DNA from: a bacterium 1xD8-48
GTDB taxonomy: Bacteria > Bacillota > Clostridia > Lachnospirales > Lachnospiraceae
DNA length: 64,000 bases
Reading direction: 5' to 3'
NCBI GenBank assembly: GCA_009917455.1
Contig: QZDS01000001.1
Coordinates: 186,001-250,000 of the forward strand
Each line of letters starts with the position of its first letter. Position 1 is the stretch's first letter. Below the pieces are notes generated by a model. That model was given only the letters and a program-made list of their open reading frames with translations. It had not been told where the DNA came from and ran no database searches. The translations under genes and the position numbers were made by a program. Of this stretch, positions 8,717 through 17,236 are shown in pieces.

Positions 8717-10945
8717 TTAATCAATATTGTTCCTTTTCAATAATTCCCTTGCTTCTTTAATATACTCATTATCTACTTCCCTCAATATATCAAGTGAAGT
8801 ACTCAACCTCATTATTAGGGGTATATTTCCTTTTCCAATGGCCCATCTAACTATTTCTATCATATATTCTGGTACTTTCAAAAATCCCATCTGCATAGCA
8901 TAAGTTATTGGTTCTATAATCCCCATCTTTCCACAGACTACCTGTATTCTATTAGGAAAAGAATGGACATGATATCCTGTGATTTTATCAAATGGGATGT
9001 TAGCAATTCGTAATAGAACATTTTTAAATGATCCTACCTTTTTAATCATCTCAATCCATAAACTCAAATCCCCATCTTCTGTAGCAAATGGTATAGCCAA
9101 CAGATTTGATAGTATTAGCCATGGTAAAGTATTTCCCAAAAGAACTCCTTCATCTTCTTCATTTTCAATACAAGGAAGTTTTGAATAGTCCACGTTCAAA
9201 ATTCCTTTTTTCGTTTTTATCAATATATGCTTAGGAGCGGAATAATCAATTGTAGGTTCATCATAATATAATCTATTTATGATACTGCTTATAAAAAATT
9301 CATCCCTTTTCGACATAAATAAAATCATCAAATCCGCTGTCAAATCAGGATAGGGAAACAACTGACTATACCGAATAAGAGAATCATATAGTTCGTCATC
9401 ATCCGACTGTTCCAACACTATATCCATAATCTCATAAGCCGCTGCGACTGGCATTACATTTAGTAATGCAGGATAAACAAAACTCTCTCCATTATTCAAA
9501 TATTTTCTTTTAATATAGCCTTTTTCCAATAAAATCTGTATGTCTTTATCTTTCAAATCATTACTGTCACAAAATAAAATCCCACTATTATATGTCAAAA
9601 TATTTTTTTCTATACTTTTATCCTTATCTCCTTGATTAATAATATATTTAGCTAATTTCCGATACCCCATTCGTATATTATCATCAATATTTGTCCAAAC
9701 AGATAAGAGAATGTCACTATTCAATATACCAGATATACATATAATAGAGCTGTCATCTAAATGCGTATCCTTGACATAGGCTACCTGCATTTTGAGCACA
9801 TCCGGTTTACGGTATTCCGGATTATATTCCCCTCCATGGGAAATACAAAGTTTATAATCATCATAAAGCATCTGACATGCCCTGTAAAATTCGTCATCTG
9901 ATAAAAAAGACAATGTATAGTGTTTTGCTTTTCCAATTGTATTTAATCTGTTTTTCCCTTTTATCTTTTTTACATCATCATATATCTGTTTGTTCATTAC
10001 CAATAATACAGAAAAATTATCTTTACAAATATTTATCAATTCATATATCTCTTCCCAGTCAGTTTCAATAGAGGAACTAATGTTGTCTAATATAAAAACA
10101 ACTCTATGCCCTGTGTTTATGTGTAAACTGTTAATCAGCCAATATCTAAACTCATCTTTTGAAACAGGCGTGTATAATATTCCTGAAAATTTATTAGCTA
10201 AATACTGAAAAATACTTTTAGGCTCCTCCAAATTAATATAGATTGGTATACAGCCATCTTTTTTCTTAGCTAATTGGTATAGTTGATAAATAACATTTGT
10301 TTTTCCAGAAGATGGTTCTCCCGTCAATATCAGTAGCGAATCCAAATATATTTGATTTAACAACTCATTGACGCTCTCCCGTTCTATTTGAAACTCTTCG
10401 CAAATGGGAGATTCTAAATCCAAACCACTACTAATAATGTTTGAAAACTCCGACTCATTAATCTCATGTATGATTTTATTCCAAACTTCTTTACTATTTC
10501 CAAGCAGAATGTTTATAGCGGAATCTAACTGTGATTCAGCAATAGAACCCATATTCTTTATTATTTTATTAAAATCTTCTTTGTTTGTATAGTCAGCATC
10601 AACCGTTTCTTTTGTATATGTATTTAAAACCACCGTTTCTTTCCCATTGCTAATAATTGAAAGAGGCGTTATGGGTTCTGTAAGCCTAGCGTAGGATACG
10701 CATTGTCCATAATCATCCGTTGTTAATTCAATTTCCGGAGCCTTGAGTTCAAAGATTGCTAATGGTTTCCCATCATGCTGTATCATTATATCTGCTCTTC
10801 CCTTAATCATATTATCAATTTCATATTTTTTATGCCCAAGTTTAATACTGAAAGTTTTTTGAAGTGTAATATCCTCTTTGTTCAGAAACGGAAAATGTTT
10901 TCTTATTTCTAATACGATCCTTTGTTCCAAAGTTGTTTCATTCAT
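8717..10945 (-). CDS. HsdR_N-type nuclease fused to P-loop NTPase
   Basis: A 742-residue protein of no family I can name exactly. Residues 1-110 look like the nuclease domain of type I R subunits: Asp52, the Glu66-Leu67-Lys68 triad and Gln81-xxx-Tyr85 form a complete PD-(D/E)XK motif set. Residues about 195-380 form a P-loop NTPase with Walker A GEPSSGKT (209-216) and Walker B RVVFILDN (Asp287). The remaining 350 residues are helical and unassigned. No helicase DEAH box is present, so this is not a second HsdR. Effector nuclease, STAND-like NTPase and helical sensor in that order resemble Avs-type antiphage proteins, which is inference. It opens the operon, 63 nt ahead of hsdM. The ATG follows AGGATATTAAAT. 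Confidence 0.75.
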   Translation of the reverse strand: MNETTLEQRIVLEIRKHFPFLNKEDITLQKTFSIKLGHKKYEIDNMIKGRADIMIQHDGKPLAIFELKAPEIELTTDDYGQCVSYARLTEPITPLSIISNGKETVVLNTYTKETVDADYTNKEDFNKIIKNMGSIAESQLDSAINILLGNSKEVWNKIIHEINESEFSNIISSGLDLESPICEEFQIERESVNELLNQIYLDSLLILTGEPSSGKTNVIYQLYQLAKKKDGCIPIYINLEEPKSIFQYLANKFSGILYTPVSKDEFRYWLINSLHINTGHRVVFILDNISSSIETDWEEIYELINICKDNFSVLLVMNKQIYDDVKKIKGKNRLNTIGKAKHYTLSFLSDDEFYRACQMLYDDYKLCISHGGEYNPEYRKPDVLKMQVAYVKDTHLDDSSIICISGILNSDILLSVWTNIDDNIRMGYRKLAKYIINQGDKDKSIEKNILTYNSGILFCDSNDLKDKDIQILLEKGYIKRKYLNNGESFVYPALLNVMPVAAAYEIMDIVLEQSDDDELYDSLIRYSQLFPYPDLTADLMILFMSKRDEFFISSIINRLYYDEPTIDYSAPKHILIKTKKGILNVDYSKLPCIENEEDEGVLLGNTLPWLILSNLLAIPFATEDGDLSLWIEMIKKVGSFKNVLLRIANIPFDKITGYHVHSFPNRIQVVCGKMGIIEPITYAMQMGFLKVPEYMIEIVRWAIGKGNIPLIMRLSTSLDILREVDNEYIKEARELLKRNNID

Positions 10946-11106
10946 ATTTAATATCCTATCCCTGATAAATCAGTGCCAAATATTTATAGAAACAGTCTTT
11001 AAATGTCTAACTACCATTCTGGAAATGTACACTTTCCACCTAAATATAAAAACCCAAGATATATTTTATCACAAAGCCTTTTTTTCTTCAATTCGCAAAT
11101 AAACAA

Positions 11107-11142
11107 GAAGTTCATCAAATATATTCGATGAACTCCTTTTTT
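11107..11142 (+). terminator. Intrinsic terminator-like hairpin
   Basis: An 8-bp perfect stem (AGTTCATC at 11109-11116, GATGAACT at 11127-11134) with a 10-nt loop is followed on the plus strand by six T. No plus-strand gene precedes it. In the minus direction the tail is only moderately T-rich, so it may insulate the RM operon from transcription entering from either side. Confidence 0.5.
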
Positions 11143-11870
11143 CTCTACTATGTCATAATTTTTTGTAAAAACTATTTACTATAATTGGCTTACGCTTCCG
11201 CCCATTCATCTGGAACACATCATGCTCCATATCGCCTGTCCCAGCCCCCTAGCTCTCCCATGCTGATGGTACGGCTGGGAGACTCTGTGCTTATGGAAAA
11301 TAATACACCCCCGCTTCCCCGGATACTCCGGGTTATGGATATACCAGATATGTCTCGATATGCCATCTATAAAAATCAAAAACTCCGCTACACAAAAACT
11401 TCAAAACCATCACAACAATATGGGCGTTGTAAGTTCCCCGGCTTTCCGTAAATAAATCTTATTTGTTCCCATGGTACAGAAACACAGGTTTAACCCTCCC
11501 ATGGCGTCCGGTTCACATTAAACCCGGTCAAAACCTGTCAACCAATATTACAACGTCCCCGTTGCAACCCGTCAGCATTTATAAGGACTTCGGACCTTCA
11601 TATCCATCACCAGAGGATGGTATGGTTGCTTTAATCGCTATCAGACTTTCATACTGCTGGCCAGCAATATATATACGGCTCCCAGACGGAACCAGAAATA
11701 AGGTGATTCCATTTGCTCTTTTAAAGGCAAAAAATAAGGGGACAAGTTAGTGCACCCCCTTGATTTTACTGGTTTCTTCTAACTTGTCCCTATTATAACA
11801 CCGACATCTGCGTCTAAAGCGTCTGGCTCTATGATGATGTATTTGTTCTCCCCTACAAATGGAAATTCGA
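11143..11870. other. Gene-free stretch, possible decayed mobile DNA
   Basis: About 730 bases without a supported gene. The short open frames on the plus strand lack ribosome binding sites and recognisable domains. GC content is higher than in the RM island to the left. The right end carries a perfect 12-bp inverted repeat (listed separately). The position between two unrelated gene blocks and the lack of any gene fit a scar from an insertion element, but no transposase motif can be read. Confidence 0.3.
11739..11790. repeat. 12-bp inverted repeat
   Basis: GGGACAAGTTAG (11739-11750) and CTAACTTGTCCC (11779-11790) are perfect inverted copies around a 28-nt spacer. There is no T tract, so it is not an ordinary terminator. 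Hairpins of this kind occur at the ends of IS200/IS605-like elements and REP-type sequences; the assignment here is a guess. Confidence 0.6.
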
Positions 11871-11871
11871 A

Positions 11872-12537
11872 TTATCCTTTCACATAATTTTGATACGGCT
11901 TATCACTAAGTGACCCTTTACAGCCCAATTTTTTAGCAAATACTATAAAAAACAATTTATTTAACGGACTTAATACATTGTTGAGAAAGATTTCTTTTTT
12001 AGAAAAATATTCCGGTCCGGCAAAGTCATTTACCGCTTCTTTATCAAAGTAATTGTTTTGGGCATAATATTTCCCCATGTTATAAAAAGGTTCTGTCATT
12101 TGTTTTCTCATTTTACCATCTATAAAGCTGACTGCAAACATACCGCCTTTTAACAGAGTTCCGTTGTACTCACATCCTAATAAAGACGGTAATGTTTCCA
12201 AATAGGATTCGCAACACCTTAACTGGGATGCCTCTGCAAACCCGCCCTGCAATAAAAATCCTATTTTGGTATTACTGTTTTGCTTTGGTTTTAATGTTTC
12301 TAAAAATTCTGCCATAATTCCGGGAATACACTCTACATATAATGGTAAAGCAAACAAAATATTATCATTTTCATAGAATTTCTTTCTGATAATTTCCCAT
12401 TCATTTCTTTTATATAAATATAATGTCTCCGTTGTATTTCCGTATGATTCATATCCTTTTTTAAATTCATCCAAGATTTTATCTGTATTACTTTTTTCTT
12501 TCATTCTGGGAGTACAACTAACAATTAATAAGTGCAT
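11872..12537 (-). CDS. Flavodoxin-fold NAD(P)H oxidoreductase-like protein
   Basis: A 221-residue protein with a flavodoxin-like fold. The first beta strand and loop (LLIVSCTPRMKEKSNT) form a plausible FMN-phosphate site, and FALPLYVECIPGIMAEFLE matches the second flavin-binding loop of the family. The C-terminal 60 residues are extra and basic. It has no cysteine cluster, unlike its partner upstream. The start codon lies inside the end of that gene (20-bp overlap), so the two are translationally coupled and probably form a redox pair. The substrate is unknown; quinone, nitro-compound or aldehyde stress are common roles for TetR-linked flavodoxin enzymes. Confidence 0.75.
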   Translation of the reverse strand: MHLLIVSCTPRMKEKSNTDKILDEFKKGYESYGNTTETLYLYKRNEWEIIRKKFYENDNILFALPLYVECIPGIMAEFLETLKPKQNSNTKIGFLLQGGFAEASQLRCCESYLETLPSLLGCEYNGTLLKGGMFAVSFIDGKMRKQMTEPFYNMGKYYAQNNYFDKEAVNDFAGPEYFSKKEIFLNNVLSPLNKLFFIVFAKKLGCKGSLSDKPYQNYVKG

Positions 12538-13033
12538 TTATAATTTCCTCCTCATTCTCAATATTATATGCGCCAGTCGATGTTCCATCCAAATTTATCA
12601 TTACTCTTTCAAACCATTTTTCTAAAAATTCCTGATTCCCGTTTCCTTTATATATTAGCCCCATTTTATAATGTTTTTTATATCTGGGGTAATGCCGCAT
12701 TTGTCCATTTTTAAAACGTAAATTCATTGTCGCAAGAGGTAATATTCTGTCAAAAATATTTTTTAACTGATAAGATACAAAACCTAATTTTAAATCTGTT
12801 ATAAAAATAACCTGTTTTGACTGTAAAAATTTGATAAGCAATTTTTCATAATCATCTTTTATCGTGCATACTCCCGGTGTTACAAGCCAACAGCGATTAC
12901 AACCTATGCAGCCTTTTATATTCATATCTTCTGTATAAATAACCTCAACATCTTTTATGTTTTTTTGTATATTATCAATTATTTTTGTATTATATAAATC
13001 ATCTTTTTTAAGTACTGAAATAATTAAATTCAT
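12518..13033 (-). CDS. Iron-sulfur flavoprotein-like FMN reductase
   Basis: A 171-residue member of the NADPH-dependent FMN reductase/flavodoxin group. After the first strand it carries GCIGCNRCW and a fourth Cys eight residues further on, giving CX2CX2CX7C. That spacing fits the compact cluster motif of iron-sulfur flavoproteins, which bind a 4Fe-4S cluster next to FMN. ATG follows GGGAGATGAGTTT. It lies 4 nt behind the tetR gene and overlaps the next flavodoxin gene, forming a three-gene operon. A role in electron transfer or stress detoxification is likely; the physiological substrate cannot be told. Confidence 0.78.
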   Translation of the reverse strand: MNLIISVLKKDDLYNTKIIDNIQKNIKDVEVIYTEDMNIKGCIGCNRCWLVTPGVCTIKDDYEKLLIKFLQSKQVIFITDLKLGFVSYQLKNIFDRILPLATMNLRFKNGQMRHYPRYKKHYKMGLIYKGNGNQEFLEKWFERVMINLDGTSTGAYNIENEEEIINALINC

Positions 13034-13037
13034 AAAC

Positions 13038-13634
13038 TCATCTCCCGTTCAAATCGGACGCAATATCCAATTTTTCTTTTATCAGATACATTATTCCAAA
13101 ATAGGCATTAGACAATGTCCTGATACAATATGCTTCGTCATAAACCATTGCATTGTTGGCAAGCAGACTGGCTATTCCATGTGTTACTAAAACAATTTGA
13201 GAAAATATGCTATATGCCTGCTGCTCATCTACATTTGCCTGTCTCCTTAGAATAGGAAATAAAGAATCAAAAATTTTCCCTGTAAGCCAATCAGAAAGGG
13301 AAACGCCCGTATAATAGTTTGAATGATACAAAAAGCGAAAAAGATTTTTTTCTTCTACGGCAAATTGAATATATCTCATACCCACTTCCAACATAGGGCG
13401 TTCGTATTTGCCGCTTAAATTTGTTACATAGTCAATATGAAATTCGCCTGCTTTCTTATGCGCTGCAATTCGGACATCTTCAATCGTCTTAAAATGATAC
13501 AAAACGGGCTGCGTTGAACAGCCAAGTTTCTGCGAAACTGTCCGGGCGGTTATGTTTTCTGCGCCCATTTCTCTTGCAATTTCAAAAGCTGCGTCTATAA
13601 TCATTTCCTTTGTAACCTTCGCAATTGCCGGCAT
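13038..13634 (-). CDS. TetR/AcrR family transcriptional regulator
   Basis: A 198-residue regulator. The N-terminal helix-turn-helix (about residues 8-55) shows the family pattern: ITARTVSQKLGCSTQPVLYHF, with the YHF tail of the recognition helix. The C-terminal ligand-binding half is helical and variable. ATG follows GGAGGAGCAAAT. It is the first gene of the flavodoxin operon, and an 18-bp near-perfect inverted repeat lies directly upstream over the likely promoter. Autorepression of the operon with release by a reactive small molecule is the usual mode and fits the layout. Confidence 0.9.
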   Translation of the reverse strand: MPAIAKVTKEMIIDAAFEIAREMGAENITARTVSQKLGCSTQPVLYHFKTIEDVRIAAHKKAGEFHIDYVTNLSGKYERPMLEVGMRYIQFAVEEKNLFRFLYHSNYYTGVSLSDWLTGKIFDSLFPILRRQANVDEQQAYSIFSQIVLVTHGIASLLANNAMVYDEAYCIRTLSNAYFGIMYLIKEKLDIASDLNGR

Positions 13635-13646
13635 ATTTGCTCCTCC

Positions 13647-13700
13647 ATTTATAATTTGTGTTATTCATACTTTATGTTATGCATAACGCAAATTATAAAT
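13647..13700 (-). promoter_or_regulatory. TetR operator and promoter
   Basis: An 18-bp inverted repeat (13647-13664 and 13683-13700, 17 of 18 positions matching) surrounds an 18-bp centre. The centre includes the palindrome GTTATGCATAAC (13676-13687). On the minus strand a -35-like TTGCGT and a -10-like TATGAA, 16 bp apart, lie inside it. The tetR start is about 13 bp away. This is the expected form of a self-regulating TetR operator. Confidence 0.75.
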
Positions 13701-13915
13701 CAGAGTAATCTTCCTGTCAACCCCCACGCCAAACTTTCACCCGCTTTTCCCCTTTCCCCCAAACGACAAAACAGTAAATTAACTTAATCGGCAAACCAAC
13801 CACAAAAAATCCACAACCATAATTATGCCCGCTATTTTTAACTGCTTATATTTTATCGCAAACCAGCTCAAAGGAAGATTACCTCCCTTTGAGCGTTCCC
13901 ACTAAACATACTCAC

Positions 13916-13951
13916 GCAAAAAAAGAGCAGCATCCCCTCAAAGGCTCTGCC
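13916..13951 (-). terminator. Probable terminator after GH63-like gene
   Basis: On the minus strand a short AGAGC/GCTCT stem with a 15-nt loop is followed directly by seven T (13918-13924). The stem is weak, but the position, 13 bases behind the last gene of the sugar operon, is right. A second imperfect hairpin (GCTCAAAGG/CCTTTGAGC) lies about 50 bases further on. Confidence 0.45.
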
Positions 13952-13963
13952 ACTCCCCTTTCC

Positions 13964-15328
13964 TTATCGTTCCTTTCCCTCAAACCACAGCATCGGCTTC
14001 TTCCCCCTTAGTTCCTCCGCCATATTAAGCGCAAGAACATTCCAGTTGATGAAACCGCCGTTCATAATCGGCTCGCCGGTAAAAGGATTATAATACTCGT
14101 GAAGGCTTCCTGTCTTTTCCAAATCTCTCCCAAGGAGCGTCAATGTCCGCTCGTACATGATTTCTGCTTCCTTTTGGTAGCCGTAATTTAAAAGCCCTCG
14201 GAACACCACATAATTCGCCACTCCCCATATAGGACCAAGCCAGTTGGAGGGATTGTTGGTCACTGACAGGTCAAACATCTTCTCGTCCTTTGCAAGCGTC
14301 ACAAGCCCGTACTCGGAGCCAAAGGTTTTTTCATCGAAAATATGCCGCACCATGGCCGCCGCCTGTTCCTTTGTGGCGATTTTCGCATACATGGGAATAA
14401 AGCCCGACCACACCCGGATTTTGATGGGGAGCGTCTTCCAGAATACCCCCAGTCCCTGGTGGAACCAGTCGAACTTCCGTGTTTTGATATCCACATCCAC
14501 GGAATAAAAGAACTCGTCTCTCTTATCCCAGCACTCCCTTTGAATCGCCTCCGTCAGCTTCCTTCGCTTTTCCTTATAATACTCCGCCCTATCGCCCTTT
14601 CCAAAACGCCAACAGATTCTTTCGGCGGCGGAAAACTCCGTGCACATAAAGCTGTTCAGATAAATATTCGCGGTGGAAAACTTCGGTCTCCCAAAGGTGG
14701 CAGGGTCGTTGTCCATACCTATCATAATGTCGTCGCACCAGACATAAAGGCCGCAGTTTTCAAAATAATAATTTTTATCGTAGCAGGCAAAATATCTTTC
14801 GATTCCCTCAAAAAATACTTCCGCCCAGCTGTAATCTTTAATATAATCACTGATTAAGCAAATCTGGCTGCACAGGAAAGGCTTATGCATGTTCATCAGA
14901 ATCCCTTCCTTATGCTTCATGTTAAGATACGGCTCCGGCCAGTCGGCAACCTCAATCATCATGGGAATATAGCCGTCCTCAAGCTGATGGTCAAAGAAAT
15001 TCCTGATATTTCCCTTTGCATGTTCGATAAGGCGCTCCCGCATCCCTGCGCCGCTTTCGGGGCTTCCGCTGGCACCGCCCTCCGCCGGGCTGCCTCCCTG
15101 AGCAGAGCAGTCTTCGTCCGTCCCGTCTGCATATTTATCCGCCAGATTCAAAAATCCATACACCGACCAGAAGGTATCCCAGTCCCACACGTTCCCGTCA
15201 TAGACAGAGCCCGGGTCTATAAAGGGATAATGTATAAACTCCCTGGGCTGCTTTAACACGTCCTCCGTATGCCCCATCACGAAATTTTCAAGGCTCTGCC
15301 TGTATTTTTCTTTCTTTTCCGCTTCCAT
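13964..15328 (-). CDS. GH63/MGH1-like alpha-glycosidase
   Basis: About 454 residues of an (alpha/alpha)6-barrel glycosidase of the GH63/trehalase-like group. Family signs are WDWDTFW near the start, NNPSNWLGPIWGVANY, and GSLHEYYNPFTGEP near the C-terminus. There is no signal peptide, so it acts on imported oligosaccharides. I prefer the ATG at 15328 because GAGG lies 7 nt upstream; a GTG at 15367 and an ATG at 15340 are alternatives. A Gly/Ser/Ala-rich insert of about 30 residues lies in the N-terminal third and is probably a surface loop. It is the last gene behind the second SBP-permease set and is probably co-regulated by the adjacent two-component system. Confidence 0.8.
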   Translation of the reverse strand: MEAEKKEKYRQSLENFVMGHTEDVLKQPREFIHYPFIDPGSVYDGNVWDWDTFWSVYGFLNLADKYADGTDEDCSAQGGSPAEGGASGSPESGAGMRERLIEHAKGNIRNFFDHQLEDGYIPMMIEVADWPEPYLNMKHKEGILMNMHKPFLCSQICLISDYIKDYSWAEVFFEGIERYFACYDKNYYFENCGLYVWCDDIMIGMDNDPATFGRPKFSTANIYLNSFMCTEFSAAERICWRFGKGDRAEYYKEKRRKLTEAIQRECWDKRDEFFYSVDVDIKTRKFDWFHQGLGVFWKTLPIKIRVWSGFIPMYAKIATKEQAAAMVRHIFDEKTFGSEYGLVTLAKDEKMFDLSVTNNPSNWLGPIWGVANYVVFRGLLNYGYQKEAEIMYERTLTLLGRDLEKTGSLHEYYNPFTGEPIMNGGFINWNVLALNMAEELRGKKPMLWFEGKER

Positions 15329-15374
15329 TTCAATCCTCATTTCCGCCGCATTTTTTCTTGCAGACACAAAAGCC

Positions 15375-15420
15375 GCTTTTCCATAACAAAAGCAGCCTGT
15401 GCCGCCGGAAATCTTCCGGC
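15375..15420 (-). terminator. Intercistronic hairpins, leaky terminator
   Basis: Two stems lie between the permease and the glycosidase: GCCGGAA-ATC-TTCCGGC (15404-15420, 7 bp with a 3-nt loop) and GCTTTT/AAAAGC (15375-15393). In the minus direction only a short T run follows. They may protect upstream mRNA or reduce transcription of the glycosidase. Confidence 0.4.
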
Positions 15421-15425
15421 TTTCT

Positions 15426-16253
15426 TTAACCTTTCACGGCTCCTGCCGTCATTCCTTCAATAACCGCCTTATTTAAAATCATATAAAGAATCAGCATGGG
15501 GAAAACGCTCATGGATACTGAGGCAAAAATTGCTCCCCAGTTCTTTGAGCCAAACTCGTCGGAGAAATACAAAAGTCCCGTCTGCACCGTCTTTAACTTG
15601 GAATCGCTGATAAAGGTCATGGAAAACAGCAAATCGTTCCATTTAAAGAAGAACTGCAATACCAGTACCGTAACGATGGAGTTTTTCATAAGCGGAGTCA
15701 GTACATACCACATCAGGCGGAAAATCCCGCAGCCGTCTATTACCGCAGCCTCCATAATATCGTCCGGGAAGGAGCGCAGATACCCTTTCACCAGATAAAT
15801 GGAAAGCGACAGACCGAATGCAATATAGGTCAGAATCAGGCAAAGATGGGTATTGAGCAGCTTTGTCCTGCTGTATATCTGGAACAGAGGAATCAGCGCA
15901 ATGGCAACGGGAATCATAATTCCGAATGTAAAATATTGGGCAACGGCGTCGCGGAATTTCCACTGCATTTTCGTCACGGCAAATCCCACCGTACAGGAAA
16001 AAATCACGATAAATACCAGGGAAATCAGCGTGGTAATCAGACTGTTTTTAAAAAAGGTAGCCATATTCCCACGGGTCCACGCGTCAACATAGTTCTGGAA
16101 ATGAAAACCTTTGTTTAAGGCGTACGCCGGATACTCGCTCCACTCGGACTGCTGTTTTAAGGACGCCGTGAGCATCCAGAACAGCGGATAAATTTCAATT
16201 ACGCAAATCAGAAAAATGACAACTCCCCGAAATCCTGCTCTTACTTTTTTCAT
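15426..16253 (-). CDS. Sugar ABC transporter permease, MalG type
   Basis: A 275-residue inner-membrane permease of the carbohydrate uptake-1 (CUT1) family with six predicted helices. The EAA loop that docks the ATPase is present (DIMEAAVIDGCG). The C-terminus EGMTAGAVKG is typical of MalG-like partners. It lies 13 nt behind the MalF-type permease. No ATPase gene is nearby, so the importer probably uses a shared MsmX-type ATPase encoded elsewhere. With the SBP at 17237 it should import an oligosaccharide for the downstream GH63-like enzyme. Confidence 0.93.
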   Translation of the reverse strand: MKKVRAGFRGVVIFLICVIEIYPLFWMLTASLKQQSEWSEYPAYALNKGFHFQNYVDAWTRGNMATFFKNSLITTLISLVFIVIFSCTVGFAVTKMQWKFRDAVAQYFTFGIMIPVAIALIPLFQIYSRTKLLNTHLCLILTYIAFGLSLSIYLVKGYLRSFPDDIMEAAVIDGCGIFRLMWYVLTPLMKNSIVTVLVLQFFFKWNDLLFSMTFISDSKLKTVQTGLLYFSDEFGSKNWGAIFASVSMSVFPMLILYMILNKAVIEGMTAGAVKG

Positions 16254-16266
16254 TTTCCTACCCCCT

Positions 16267-17148
16267 TTAATAATCCTTCACGTCAAACCTGTTGATAATT
16301 GCCGAGCCCACCACGCAAATCAGGAAAATCACAATAGCGATAACACTGGCGTACCCCACCTTATAATAAGTAAAGGCATTATCATACATATACATGGACA
16401 GCGACTTCGTGGCCGCGCCGGGACCGCCTTTTGTGAGCGCCAACGCCGACTCGAACATCTTAACCGTTCCCGAAAAACTGAATACCGTGCTGGTGATTAC
16501 CATGGGCCATAAAAGCGGAAGAAGGATTCTTCTGAAAAGCTGGAGTCCTGACGCTCCGTCAACCCTTGCCGCTTCCAGAATATCGTCCGGAATGTCCAGA
16601 AGCGCGCCGTAAAAGATAACCGAATAAAAGCCCATTGCCACCCAGATATCCATCACACACAGTGCCCACAGAGCCGTCTTTTCCTGCCCCAGCCAGGGCT
16701 GAACCAGATTCTGCAGTCCGATTTTGCTTAAAAAACTGTTTAAAAGGCCATAGTTGGGCTGAATCTCATAAATCTTTGCGAACAGCTGGCCTACCGCCAC
16801 CGTAGGCAGCACCACCGGGAAAAACACCAGCGTCCTCACCACTGTCTTGCACTTGCGCAGCCAGAATTTAAACATAAGGGCCATCAAAAGCCCGAAGCCC
16901 ACCTGACCGATTACCACCACCGATATATACTTAAAGTTGACGCCCAGCGCCTTTAAGAAATTTTTATCGGAAAACAGATTAATATAATTCTTAAGGCCCG
17001 CAAACTCCCACTTAAGTCCCGGACTTCCGGCATAAAATGAATAGTAAAGCGACCAGATAACCGGAACCATTACCAGAGCCGTATACAAAATAAATGCGGG
17101 GCCCACGAACAATGCAATTGCTTTTTTATTACCCAATACTTTATTCAT
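16267..17148 (-). CDS. Sugar ABC transporter permease, MalF type
   Basis: A 293-residue CUT1-family permease. Hydrophobic segments begin at about residue 12, and the EAA loop reads DILEAARVDGAS. LTKGGPGAATKSL is the family's conserved periplasmic-side loop near the C-terminus. It follows the SBP gene by 88 nt, a gap that holds a strong GC-rich hairpin, and precedes the MalG-type partner by 13 nt. The substrate is not readable from the sequence; the regulator and glycosidases around it suggest a plant oligosaccharide. Confidence 0.93.
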   Translation of the reverse strand: MNKVLGNKKAIALFVGPAFILYTALVMVPVIWSLYYSFYAGSPGLKWEFAGLKNYINLFSDKNFLKALGVNFKYISVVVIGQVGFGLLMALMFKFWLRKCKTVVRTLVFFPVVLPTVAVGQLFAKIYEIQPNYGLLNSFLSKIGLQNLVQPWLGQEKTALWALCVMDIWVAMGFYSVIFYGALLDIPDDILEAARVDGASGLQLFRRILLPLLWPMVITSTVFSFSGTVKMFESALALTKGGPGAATKSLSMYMYDNAFTYYKVGYASVIAIVIFLICVVGSAIINRFDVKDY

Positions 17149-17181
17149 ATAGCTTTTTTCCTTTCCTGATTCTTATATAAA

Positions 17182-17206
17182 GGGGAGTGTCCCCCGGACA
17201 CTCCCC
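17182..17206 (-). terminator. Attenuator hairpin between SBP and permease
   Basis: An 11-bp perfect stem (GGGGAGTGTCC/GGACACTCCCC) with a 3-nt loop. On the minus strand it is followed by TTTATATAAG. It lies 30 nt behind the SBP stop. Such hairpins let the binding protein be made in excess over the permeases. Confidence 0.75.
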
Positions 17207-17236
17207 CGTATGGCATTTCAATGCCCTGTGCCTTTT

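Noticed and set aside
11185..11750. Two plus-strand frames in the gene-free stretch
   Set aside because: No ribosome sites, no family, and composition typical of random frames.
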